A DNA stretch of 56,330 nucleotides from contig PWNJ01000120.1 of NCBI GenBank assembly GCA_003558985.1, forward strand, positions 1-56,330. Reading direction: 5' to 3'. Shown here piece after piece: positions 1-7,648 of the stretch. The position numbers were made by a program, and so were the translations under genes. Below the pieces are notes generated by a model. The model was not told the origin of the DNA, did no database searches, and was given only the letters and a program-made list of their open reading frames with translations. Position 1 is the first letter of the stretch. Each line of letters begins with the position of its first letter. The DNA is from a candidate division CSSED10-310 bacterium (GTDB lineage: Bacteria > CSSED10-310).

Positions 1-50
1 AAGCGGTATCTAAACGGTATCTGTGTGTGTTGCCGGCGATTGCGGTTTGG

Positions 51-71
51 AGAGTAGAGAGTAGAGAGTAG
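51..71. repeat. Short tandem repeat, AGAGTAG x3
   Basis: Three perfect head-to-tail copies of the 7-mer AGAGTAG lie in the non-coding DNA at the left edge of the window. No gene overlaps them. I see nothing else in the first 130 bases except the inverted repeat listed next. Confidence 0.7.
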
Positions 72-75
72 ACCG

Positions 76-122
76 CATTGGAACACATGACTATTCTGTT
101 CACTTTTGCTTGTGCTCCAATG
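76..122. repeat. Intergenic inverted repeat
   Basis: CATTGGAACACA (76-87) pairs with TGTGCTCCAATG (111-122) over 12 positions with a single G-T type mismatch, leaving a 23-nt loop. It sits between the tandem heptamer and the tRNA terminator. There is no T-run next to it, so it is not an obvious terminator. Its function is unknown. Confidence 0.5.
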
Positions 123-130
123 CTCTGTAA

Positions 131-168
131 AAAAAACAGCCAGCCATTTCTGGCCGGCGTTTTTTTTA
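131..168 (-). terminator. Rho-independent terminator after the tRNA pair
   Basis: GCCAGCCA and TGGCCGGC form a short GC-rich stem (one G-U pair) around a 3-nt loop. It is flanked by an A-run on the left and a T-run on the right. Read on the minus strand it follows tRNA-Glu directly and ends in a run of U, as expected for an intrinsic terminator. The flanking runs would let it act in both directions. Confidence 0.7.
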
Positions 169-241
169 CGTCCCCAACGGGAGTCGAACCCGTGTTGCCG
201 AAGTGAAAGTCCGGTGTCCTAGGCCTCTAGACGATGGGGAC
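169..241 (-). tRNA. tRNA-Glu (anticodon UUC)
   Basis: The minus strand folds as a 73-nt tRNA. The acceptor stem GTCCCCA pairs with TGGGGAC, the T-arm carries GGTTCGACTCC, and the anticodon loop CTTTCAC gives anticodon TTC (plus-strand bases 205-207), decoding glutamate. The discriminator is G and the 3' CCA is not encoded, so it must be added after transcription. It lies 29 nt downstream of tRNA-Lys in the same transcript and just before a terminator. Confidence 0.95.
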
Positions 242-270
242 CGGATAAACAACCTGCATACCGCGTATGC

Positions 271-343
271 TGAGCGCAGAAGGATTCGAACCTTCGACCC
301 ACGGCTTAAAAGGCCGTTGCTCTACCAACTGAGCTATGCGCCC
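271..343 (-). tRNA. tRNA-Lys (anticodon UUU)
   Basis: The minus strand folds as a 73-nt tRNA. The acceptor stem GGGCGCA pairs with TGCGCTC (one G-U). The D-arm is AGCTCAGTTGGTAGAGC, the anticodon stem ACGGC/GCCGT carries the loop CTTTTAA with anticodon TTT (308-310), and the T-arm is GGTTCGAATCC. The discriminator is A and CCA is not encoded. It is the first gene of a two-tRNA transcript with tRNA-Glu. Confidence 0.95.
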
Positions 344-373
344 CCACCTGTCACTTAAGACAGGCAGCGGCGA

Positions 374-402
374 ATAATAACGACCTCTACCGAGGCTGTC
401 AA
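374..402 (-). promoter_or_regulatory. sigma70-type promoter for the tRNA pair
   Basis: On the minus strand a perfect -35 box TTGACA (397-402) is separated by exactly 17 nt from a -10 box TATTAT (374-379). The predicted start point lies about 25 nt ahead of tRNA-Lys. The rest of the stretch 344-498 holds nothing else I recognise. Confidence 0.75.
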
Positions 403-498
403 GCGGATTCTAACAATTTGTTTTTTCAGCGGCAATAAAAAAAGACATCGATTGACAAAAGGCGCGGATTCAGTGTTTATTGAACATGGGAGGCGCTC

Positions 499-711
499 AT
501 GTGGACTCATATCATTCTTACCATTGTTGTCGTTACAATTGCCGGCGCAGCGTTCGGAATCACATCACACCTGCTGGGACGCGGAGATAAACGGCCGGGA
601 TGCGGCCGCGGCGATTGCGGAGCCTGCAAAACCGGTTCACCAAATCCTGACTGTACAGCCCCGTTACAATCAGATGAAGCAAACGAAGACAGGAACACCA
701 ATGACAGATAA
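499..711 (+). CDS. Small Cys-rich single-pass membrane protein
   Basis: This 70-residue protein has one strongly hydrophobic N-terminal segment (about residues 3-25). A short soluble tail follows with four cysteines spaced C-x4-C-x2-C-x8-C (about residues 35-52). A GGGAGG sequence precedes the ATG at good spacing. The layout of one membrane helix plus a juxtamembrane cysteine cluster resembles small metal- or Fe-handling proteins such as NqrM or FeoB-associated Cys-rich proteins, but I cannot assign it to either family. Its last codons overlap the rnhC start (701) by 11 nt, which suggests translational coupling. The long frame that begins at 452 is an artefact of the rnhC frame running upstream through this gene. 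Confidence 0.6.
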   Translation: MWTHIILTIVVVTIAGAAFGITSHLLGRGDKRPGCGRGDCGACKTGSPNPDCTAPLQSDEANEDRNTNDR

Positions 712-1684
712 TATCTCCAGTTCCGGTAATCCGAAAGCAAACAATATGATCTCTGATAAAAATCTTTATTCCGATATACCGGAAATTGAATCGCGAGTCC
801 TGTCCGTGTTGCCCGCTGTTCTGAAAAACGGTTTTGTACTTGAGGATTTCAAATCACTACCTTATGGTATCCGACTGCTATTCAGAAAAGAAGATTCCAG
901 TGTCGGTGTGACACTGTATTATTCAAAAAAGAAAGGTCATTCCACTGTTTTTGATGCAAAAATACCGAAACAGATTGAGCAGGAACTGCGTTTGCATCTG
1001 ACAGAACAAACTGATTCCAGCCATATCAGCCCGGTGGCAGCGGAACAGGATTTTACTCGCTGGATCGGCTGTGATGAGGGCGGCAAAGGCGCATTTACCG
1101 GGCCTTTGGTGGTGGCGGCATATCTGTGCGATCAGGATCATGCCCGTGATCTGGCCGCAACCGGTATCACCGATTCCAAATCACTGAATGGCGAACGTCT
1201 GATGAAACTGTCACATCAATTGATGAACCGCTATAAAAACCGAATCGGTCTGGTGGAGTTAAAACACGAAACCTACAATCGTCTGTATGCTGATTTTAAA
1301 GAACAAGGCCGCTCACTGAACCATCTGCTGGCCTGGGCCCACGGCAAAGCCGTCGAAAAACTGCTGAAATGGAACCCCGATGCGGTTATTGTGGATCAGT
1401 TTGCATGGCCATCATTTATTCAGCGACGCATGCCGGAGGCGCCGAATCTGATCATTCGCACAAAAGCTGAAAACAATATCGCAGTCGCCGCCGCATCAAT
1501 CGTTGCGGCAGGCCGGTATCTGACTGCCCTGAAATTGTTATCTGAAGAATTGGGTGTTGCGATTCAGCCAGGCGCTGGAGCCAATGCGGATCAATCCGTT
1601 CGCCGGGCTGTTGACCTGCACGGCAATGACATACTTCACCGCCTTGTCAAATTGCATTTCAGAAATATAGAAAAGATTCGATAA
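701..1684 (+). CDS. rnhC: Ribonuclease HIII
   Basis: RNase HIII cleaves the RNA strand of RNA-DNA hybrids in the cytoplasm, clearing R-loops and primers. The 327-residue product has the expected two parts. The N-terminal ~100 residues would be the TBP-like substrate-binding domain, and the catalytic RNase HII-like domain starts at the motif IGCDEGGKG with acidic pair D125-E126. Further catalytic-type aspartates are D158 (in TDSKSL) and D232 (in VIVDQF). The DE-G-G-K-G motif is nearer the DEAGKG type of RNase HIII than the DEVGRG of RNase HII. I chose ATG 701 because AGGAA lies just upstream and the resulting length matches the family (~300-330). The upstream in-frame extension to 452 would overlap the small membrane gene completely. 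Confidence 0.88.
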   Translation: MTDNISSSGNPKANNMISDKNLYSDIPEIESRVLSVLPAVLKNGFVLEDFKSLPYGIRLLFRKEDSSVGVTLYYSKKKGHSTVFDAKIPKQIEQELRLHLTEQTDSSHISPVAAEQDFTRWIGCDEGGKGAFTGPLVVAAYLCDQDHARDLAATGITDSKSLNGERLMKLSHQLMNRYKNRIGLVELKHETYNRLYADFKEQGRSLNHLLAWAHGKAVEKLLKWNPDAVIVDQFAWPSFIQRRMPEAPNLIIRTKAENNIAVAAASIVAAGRYLTALKLLSEELGVAIQPGAGANADQSVRRAVDLHGNDILHRLVKLHFRNIEKIR

Positions 1685-1784
1685 TTATTAAAAAACAGGC
1701 GGTAGAAGGTTGAAGGGCTGCAAAGCGGCCAAAGGACGCGCCAGCGTGTGTCACCCTCTCCCTGCGACCTGCGGTCGCTTTCCT

Positions 1785-1850
1785 TCTCCCAAAATGGGAG
1801 AGGGTTTAAAATCAACAACTTATAAAAGTCTCTCCCCTCGTGGGAGAGAC
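1785..1850. repeat. Two CTCTCCC/GGGAGAG hairpins
   Basis: TCTCCCA (1785-1791) pairs with TGGGAGA (1795-1801) around a 3-nt loop. GTCTCTCCC (1828-1836) pairs perfectly with GGGAGAGAC (1842-1850) around a 5-nt loop. Both belong to the common CCCTCTCCC...GGGAGAGGG type of extragenic palindrome. The first could also serve as a weak terminator for rnhC. Confidence 0.6.
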
Positions 1851-2000
1851 CGCAGTTGTTCCGGAAATGCCGCCAGGCAGAGACGGATTACAACGCGAGA
1901 GAGGGCATCATGAGTTATGAAACACTTTGTTTCTTTCTTGGCGTTTAGGTGATTACCTTCGAAAGGTTTGTTGATTTGTGTTGAAACCCAAAAACAAATG

Positions 2001-2022
2001 TAGGGGCGTGGTCTCCACGCCC
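2001..2022. repeat. Extragenic palindrome, copy 1
   Basis: GGGCGTGG (2004-2011) and CCACGCCC (2015-2022) form a perfect 8-bp hairpin around TCT, preceded by TAG. The same core recurs at 2085-2103 and 2222-2240, in the shared form GGGCGYGG-N3-CCRCGCCC. Confidence 0.65.
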
Positions 2023-2030
2023 ACATCAGG

Positions 2031-2112
2031 ACGCATGAATTATGGTTTAAATCATTGTTATAAAAGGATTTTGCCGACCGGTGAGGGCGCGGCGACCGCG
2101 CCCCTACCCTTT
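2031..2112. repeat. Long imperfect direct repeat, copy A
   Basis: About 82 bp beginning ACGCATGAATTATGG and ending in CCCCTACCCTTT. It repeats with scattered differences at 2167-2249. The last third contains the GGGCGCGG-CGA-CCGCGCCC hairpin (2085-2103). The spacing between copies is about 136 bp. Confidence 0.65.
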
Positions 2113-2166
2113 GACATTGAACCTTGAACCGGCCCGCAGGGGCATTCGGCGAACGCCCTCAAAAGA

Positions 2167-2249
2167 ACGCGTGATTTATGGTATAAATCGTTGATATAAA
2201 AACGTTTTTGCCGACCGGTGAGGGCGCGGAAACCACGCCCCTACCCTTT
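2167..2249. repeat. Long imperfect direct repeat, copy B
   Basis: The second copy of the ~82-bp element begins ACGCGTGATTTATGG and contains the identical stretch TTGCCGACCGGTGAGGGCGC. It carries the hairpin GGGCGCGG-AAA-CCACGCCC (2222-2240). One arm has compensating-type change (G to A opposite a tolerated wobble) relative to copy A. It ends 20 bp before the stop of the permease gene. Confidence 0.65.
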
Positions 2250-2269
2250 CCCCTTTTCACCCTTTCTCC

Positions 2270-3346
2270 CTATCGGCTGCGAAGCAGCCCAGCGGCCGAA
2301 GGCCGCGCCGCGTTGACCAGTATTAAAATCAGAAGAATTCCTGCCACTGTTTCCCACAGCGCCAGTTGATCATCCGCACAAATCTGATGAACATACTCAA
2401 ACTGAGTGCTGATCAGGTAATCGGCCGCCAATCCGGATAACAACGCGAAAACCGCCACTACAATCAAATAGATTATAGCGGTTCTTCGTCCCATGACTTT
2501 CCATATTGTTGAAATAGTCGCCGCATTGGTCGCCGGTCCGGTAATCAGAAATACAAGCGCAGCGCCCGGACTGATTCCTTTCATAATCAACGCTGCCGCA
2601 ACCGGAATAGACGATGTTGCACACACATATATCGGTATCCCGATGATCATCATGAACAGCATTTGCATCAAAACACCTCCGGGGATTTTCTGCAGTAACT
2701 CCGGAGGTACATACGCTCCGATAAGTCCGGCCAGAATAACCCCAATCGTCAAAGCCCGTCCAATATCCCGGGGTAGCGAATAGAAGCTGTATGTCATGAT
2801 TTTGCTAAACGGTTTTTCCACTGTGTTTTGATCGCTGTCCACCAGAGTGGCAGACGCGTCGGTTTTATCAATACATGCGTCGTCTGACATATCAGGATTC
2901 TGTATTGTACCGGATGAGTCGGTTTCAGAGGATTCCGATTTGTCCCTGTCAAAAATACTGACAATAATACCGCCGGCAATCCCGGTTATCATGGCGGCTA
3001 TAGGGCGAAACAACGCAAAAAAACCGCCCATCAGACTGTAGGTCACAGCAATACTGTCCACTCCTGTTTGAGGTGTCGCCAATAGAAATGCCGTTGTCGC
3101 ACCTTTGCCGGCCCCGCGCAAACGAAGTGATGCAGCGACAGGGATGACACCACAGGAACACAGCGGCAGCGGAACACCCAGAAATGTTGTCTTGACAATA
3201 GACGATATCCGGTTTTTACCTAAATGTTTGCGCACAAATGATGGTTTGATAAATACATACAAAATGCCAGCAACAACAAATCCGAACAACAAAAATGGCG
3301 CCATCTGTCCCCACACAAGCCAAATATGCTTCAACAGATCCGTCAT
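2270..3346 (-). CDS. ArsP/DUF318-type permease (SO_0444-like metal efflux)
   Basis: This 358-residue polytopic membrane protein has about eight hydrophobic segments in two blocks, separated by a polar Asp/Ser-rich loop (about residues 135-185). The first block carries the motif GVPLPLCSCGVIPVAASLR, the hallmark of the PF03773 (DUF318/ArsP_1) permeases, with the CxC pair in a membrane re-entrant region. Family members include SO_0444-type Cu/Zn efflux permeases and organoarsenical exporters. The substrate here cannot be read from sequence. A weak AAAGG lies upstream of the ATG. The gene stands alone, convergent with rnhC and divergent from the PPDK-like gene, and its 3' end abuts the repeat-rich stretch. 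Confidence 0.8.
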   Translation of the reverse strand: MTDLLKHIWLVWGQMAPFLLFGFVVAGILYVFIKPSFVRKHLGKNRISSIVKTTFLGVPLPLCSCGVIPVAASLRLRGAGKGATTAFLLATPQTGVDSIAVTYSLMGGFFALFRPIAAMITGIAGGIIVSIFDRDKSESSETDSSGTIQNPDMSDDACIDKTDASATLVDSDQNTVEKPFSKIMTYSFYSLPRDIGRALTIGVILAGLIGAYVPPELLQKIPGGVLMQMLFMMIIGIPIYVCATSSIPVAAALIMKGISPGAALVFLITGPATNAATISTIWKVMGRRTAIIYLIVVAVFALLSGLAADYLISTQFEYVHQICADDQLALWETVAGILLILILVNAARPSAAGLLRSR

Positions 3347-3497
3347 TTTAAAATGTTGCCTTTCTTCATGTCTGCCAAAACTCCATTAATTAGGTGTCTG
3401 ATTCAGGTTTCAGGTTACAAAGTTTACGTGTATATGTTTCGTTATTCGGCGAATATGATATAGTAGCCATCAGACGAAACCTGACGGAGTGCAAGGT

Positions 3498-6400
3498 ATG
3501 ACAGATTCTGAAAAAATTCAATCCGATGCGCGGTTAGCTAACGAACCCGGCGGTCGTATTCCTGATCCGGAACTGCCCGAAGAACAACAGCATCTGCTGC
3601 AGATAACCGAAAACGCACATGGAGTCAGAAAACGGCTGAAGAATTTTTTCTGGGAATTACATCATCCCTTCTCAAATGCTGATCAGACCGTCAAACTGCT
3701 TAGAGATTCCGTGTTGAATGATCTGTGGTTTTTTATAAATCACAAAGACAGTGTAAAAGCCATGCAGACCATTATGGAGGTTTTTAACAGGATACTGGAC
3801 AGAAAACTGACGGATTTGCTCAAAGAACGCCTGATCACAACGCTCGTTGATTTGATGGACAGTTTATACGAACAGGATTCGCGTGATTTTGACAAGGTGC
3901 TGGATCAGGGACTTGAAACCCTGGAAAGGCATTGTCAAAGTTCTTACAGGTTGTTCTGTCGATCATCACGCTTGTTAAAAGCTGTCAAGACAACATTTGC
4001 ATCAGACCCTCGCTGGCGTGACCGTTGGTTTTTTATGCTGAAAAAAGCGCTCCAAACAAATGTACGTTTTTGGAAAAACTCCTCGGAATATGATTCATGG
4101 ATGAATGAATGGGTCATTGTTACTCATTCCGATTTATCGTTTTTATCTGATCATTTGGGAGATGCATATTTTACAGGTATTGAATCCGGTATCGATAAAG
4201 CTGTAACCTGGAACGATCTTGTTGAAATACAGGACTGGATTGATATTTCTGATCACTTTCGCAAATCGATGCAATTGATACGCAATCCGCTGGACAAAAC
4301 CTATTTTGTGTTATATCTGCTGAAACATTCCGGAATGGTGTATGAAAGAGACACGTTGATTCGTGATTTGAACAGGGTGATTCAAACAATTCATGACGAG
4401 ATTCGTGATGAAGAAGTTACCGGGTTTATTGACCGGTTGTTTGAGTTTTTTGAGCGACTGAAAACGGATTATATGGGAACAGTTCTGGATTGCATTCTGA
4501 CACTTGGAAAAGCCGTGTTTGCTCGTGAAAGCAGGTTAAGCGCAGAACATTTTATCGACAAGGTCATTCATTTCGGATTTGTGCCGCCCAAACATATAAA
4601 TGAGGCCAGAAGCTGGCAATCAGAGACCGATCCAAATCATATCAAGTGTTTGCGCGTATGGCTCGAGATAATCGAATGTGAGCCGGCGCGATGTTTGAAA
4701 CTGATTATAGCCCTTATTGTCAACATTCGAATAAAAAAACTGTTCATCGCCGATACAGATTTGTTTCAACGTGATGTTACAAACCTGTTGAATGCACCAA
4801 TTGAACCGGTATATCAGGCTGTCAGGGAGCTTGCCAGATTGTTTCCGGTTTATTTTAACGAGATTGGAGCTGAGGGTGTTCTTCGGGTGGTGACCACACG
4901 TATTGATGAAGAATCCGGACGGCAGGACCGGTTGATACATTATTTACGCAAGCAGATACATACGGAAAGTAATAATACCCATATACTGCTGGTCAAGGAT
5001 ATTGCCCGGTTCTGGTATAATGGTGATCCTGCCGTACTGAAGCGGCAGGTGCCTGCTGATGTGGCTTGTGAGCTGGCGGCATCCGGTAAATGGTTTGAAC
5101 CGGTACATCAGGCTATTCGGACTGTATGCAAACGGTTTGGTGTAACCCCTGAAAAAAGTCTGATGCTTGATCCGGATAAAGTGCATAAATATCTTGAATC
5201 TGTTGAGAAAAAAGATCCTCAAAACCGTGATATTTTCCGGCTGGTCAAACTGATCGAATTGCACCAGTTGCTTGAAGCAAAATATTCGTTGAATGATTAT
5301 CGTATTCTGGAACTGCTCAAACACGATCCGGCCATGCAGCATAAAGCTCAAAGATTGGAAAATATGCTGGCTAAAAATAATGTTGATGCCGCCTTGCACC
5401 TGGTGTTCGGTTTGCTTCAGCAGCTACGTAAAACGATTTTGAACCCGGAACAGATGCAGCCAACCGAATCCATTTATCAGAAAAGGCATATCGCTGTCGG
5501 TATTCCGTCTATGTATGGCCGGTATGCCGAACCAAAATTTGAAGCTCTTGGCCTTTCATTCCGACTGGAAGCGCTGGCATCCAATCTGATGGCACAGGTC
5601 ATTCAAAACATAAATCTGAAATACATTAGCGCATGGACTCTAAGACGAATTGTACAGGTTTTATCCTATTTCCAGACCGGGTTTCGAATGACCGGTATTG
5701 TCAATGAAGGTTTTAACACGAATATCCGAATGCTGAACGACAGTCTGGAAACAACTTCTTTCAGTATTTCGCAATATCTGAATCTGTTTCAGTTTCTTAT
5801 GAGAAGTGTGCGTCAGATTATTCAGTCGTACTGTATTCGACCCTTTGAACAGGTGCTTCGGGATGTTCTTATCAAACAATACCAGGATATATATGGTGTT
5901 GAACCCGGTCCTCGTCATGTCAGAGAACTGCATGGACAGGCAGAAATATTTTACCGGGATGTGCTTGGTGAGACGTTTTTGATATCGCAACTGGACACTC
6001 TGATAAGCCGAATTTTGGACACCCTTAACCGAATGTCATCAACAATGGAACCGGAAATTATCGATGGTGTTATGACATTCGATCCGGATTTAATGACAAG
6101 TTCAATACATGAAGCAGATCATGCTCTGGACAGCCAGATTTTTCTGGGAGCAAAAGGATATTTTCTTAAACGTCTTCATACGTTTCATTTCCCCGTTCCA
6201 AACGGATTTGTGTTAACAACGGAGATGTACCGAAGACGTGTTGCTATATCCAGATATCCGGAAATTTTTCACGAAGTGTTTGGACTCATTAAACGCCGTA
6301 TCGCTGAACTGGAATCACGAACCGGAAAACTTTTTGGAGACCCTTTGAATCCTCTGCTGCTGTCCGTCAGATCAGGAGCAGCCATATCTTTGCCAGGCGC

Positions 6401-7637
6401 CATGACAACCTTTCTGAATGTTGGACTTAATGACAACATAGTCGAAAAACTCAGTTGTCAGCCAAATTACGGATGGACATCATGGGATTGTTATCGCAGG
6501 TTTTTACAAACATGGGGTATGGCCTACGGTATCAATCGAGACAAGTTTGACCAGTTAATCATTGAATTCAAAAAACGCTACAATGTTGAAGAAAAAATGA
6601 TGTTTACCAATGAACAGATGCGAACCATAGCGCTTGCATACAAAGATGTGTTAACCGAACATGGTATCAAGTTTGAGGAAGACCCGTTTCGACAGATCAT
6701 GCAGGCAATTATGGTTGTAATGGATTCCTGGAACACTGATCGCGCCAGAATATATCAGAAATATCTTCAGATTTCGGCTGACTGGGGAACAGCAGTTATT
6801 GTACAGCAAATGGTTCTGGGAAACATCAATGTGGATTCAGGTACTGGTGTTGTGTTCACACATGATCCGTTAATACGGGAGCCGGGCATACATCTGTATG
6901 GTGATTTTACCTTATGCAGCCAGGGTGAAGATGTTGTCGCAGGACTGGTGCATACTTTGCCCATTTCCGAACACCAAAGAAAACGGTCTCCGCAAAAAAA
7001 GGGTACTTCCGATGAAATCGAATTATCGCTTGAAAAAGATTTTCCTGAAATATACCGCGAACTGCTGAAACGGGCCAGACAACTTGTATACACTTATGGT
7101 TTTGGACATCAGGAAATTGAGTTTACGTTTGAAACCGCCGCAAAAGATGATTTGTATATTTTGCAGACCCGTGATCATTCATGGGGCAGAGACGATAAAA
7201 TACCTGTATTTCGTGATGCTGACATATTCGATAACATATTAGGGACTGGTATTGGTATCAGTAAAGGGGCTATGAATGGAGTTGTTGTCTTTGATCAGGA
7301 AGACCTGAAACAGTACAAAAACATGGATTCAGGCACAAAACGGATATTGGTCAGACCCGATACTGTTCCGGATGATATCGGTATGATCTTTGACTGTGAT
7401 GGGCTGTTGACTGCTCGCGGCGGCGCCGCATCACATGCGGCTGTCACAGCCGTTCGCCTGGGAAAAACATGTGTGGTCAACTGTAAAATGCTGACTGTTC
7501 TTGAAAAAGAAAAACGCTGTTTAATCAATGGAACCGAATTACGATCAGGTGACAGGATTGCTATTGACGGGCGATCAGGTCATATTTATAAAGGTCATTA
7601 TTCAATTGAAATGGCAGCTCCGCTTGAGTTGCCATGA
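3498..7637 (+). CDS. Large PPDK-like ATP-grasp/phosphohistidine protein without PEP barrel
   Basis: This 1379-residue protein's N-terminal ~870 residues are helical and match no family I recognise. From about residue 880 it follows pyruvate phosphate dikinase: the nucleotide-binding lead GAKGYFLKRL, then LSVRSGAAISLPGAMTTFLN, then QGEDVVAG. It ends with the swivelling phosphohistidine domain containing TARGGAASHAAV, with catalytic His at about 1313. The protein stops ~66 residues later, so the C-terminal PEP/pyruvate TIM barrel of true PPDK or PEP synthase is absent. It could therefore phosphorylate another acceptor (a water-dikinase-like reaction is one possibility) or act with a partner; both are inference. 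I use ATG 3498 because CGGAG sits 8 nt upstream. The longer GTG start at 3489 would overlap that site. The GAPDH gene follows after 11 nt. Confidence 0.75.
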   Translation: MTDSEKIQSDARLANEPGGRIPDPELPEEQQHLLQITENAHGVRKRLKNFFWELHHPFSNADQTVKLLRDSVLNDLWFFINHKDSVKAMQTIMEVFNRILDRKLTDLLKERLITTLVDLMDSLYEQDSRDFDKVLDQGLETLERHCQSSYRLFCRSSRLLKAVKTTFASDPRWRDRWFFMLKKALQTNVRFWKNSSEYDSWMNEWVIVTHSDLSFLSDHLGDAYFTGIESGIDKAVTWNDLVEIQDWIDISDHFRKSMQLIRNPLDKTYFVLYLLKHSGMVYERDTLIRDLNRVIQTIHDEIRDEEVTGFIDRLFEFFERLKTDYMGTVLDCILTLGKAVFARESRLSAEHFIDKVIHFGFVPPKHINEARSWQSETDPNHIKCLRVWLEIIECEPARCLKLIIALIVNIRIKKLFIADTDLFQRDVTNLLNAPIEPVYQAVRELARLFPVYFNEIGAEGVLRVVTTRIDEESGRQDRLIHYLRKQIHTESNNTHILLVKDIARFWYNGDPAVLKRQVPADVACELAASGKWFEPVHQAIRTVCKRFGVTPEKSLMLDPDKVHKYLESVEKKDPQNRDIFRLVKLIELHQLLEAKYSLNDYRILELLKHDPAMQHKAQRLENMLAKNNVDAALHLVFGLLQQLRKTILNPEQMQPTESIYQKRHIAVGIPSMYGRYAEPKFEALGLSFRLEALASNLMAQVIQNINLKYISAWTLRRIVQVLSYFQTGFRMTGIVNEGFNTNIRMLNDSLETTSFSISQYLNLFQFLMRSVRQIIQSYCIRPFEQVLRDVLIKQYQDIYGVEPGPRHVRELHGQAEIFYRDVLGETFLISQLDTLISRILDTLNRMSSTMEPEIIDGVMTFDPDLMTSSIHEADHALDSQIFLGAKGYFLKRLHTFHFPVPNGFVLTTEMYRRRVAISRYPEIFHEVFGLIKRRIAELESRTGKLFGDPLNPLLLSVRSGAAISLPGAMTTFLNVGLNDNIVEKLSCQPNYGWTSWDCYRRFLQTWGMAYGINRDKFDQLIIEFKKRYNVEEKMMFTNEQMRTIALAYKDVLTEHGIKFEEDPFRQIMQAIMVVMDSWNTDRARIYQKYLQISADWGTAVIVQQMVLGNINVDSGTGVVFTHDPLIREPGIHLYGDFTLCSQGEDVVAGLVHTLPISEHQRKRSPQKKGTSDEIELSLEKDFPEIYRELLKRARQLVYTYGFGHQEIEFTFETAAKDDLYILQTRDHSWGRDDKIPVFRDADIFDNILGTGIGISKGAMNGVVVFDQEDLKQYKNMDSGTKRILVRPDTVPDDIGMIFDCDGLLTARGGAASHAAVTAVRLGKTCVVNCKMLTVLEKEKRCLINGTELRSGDRIAIDGRSGHIYKGHYSIEMAAPLELP

Positions 7638-7648
7638 AGGAGGATTTT

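Larger units (their letters stand above)
1685..2269. other. Gene-free stretch with palindromic intergenic repeats
   Basis: These 585 bases between rnhC and the convergent permease gene hold no credible gene. They contain two CTCTCCC/GGGAGAG hairpins and three GGGCGYGG-N3-CCRCGCCC hairpins, two of them inside a longer direct repeat; all are listed separately. The ORFs that cross the stretch have low-complexity products and no ribosome-binding sites. Confidence 0.7.

Noticed and set aside
452..700. Upstream extension of the rnhC frame (83 extra residues)
   Set aside because: It lacks a ribosome site, fully overlaps the small membrane protein gene and gives a length well above the RNase HIII family; ATG 701 has AGGAA and fits.
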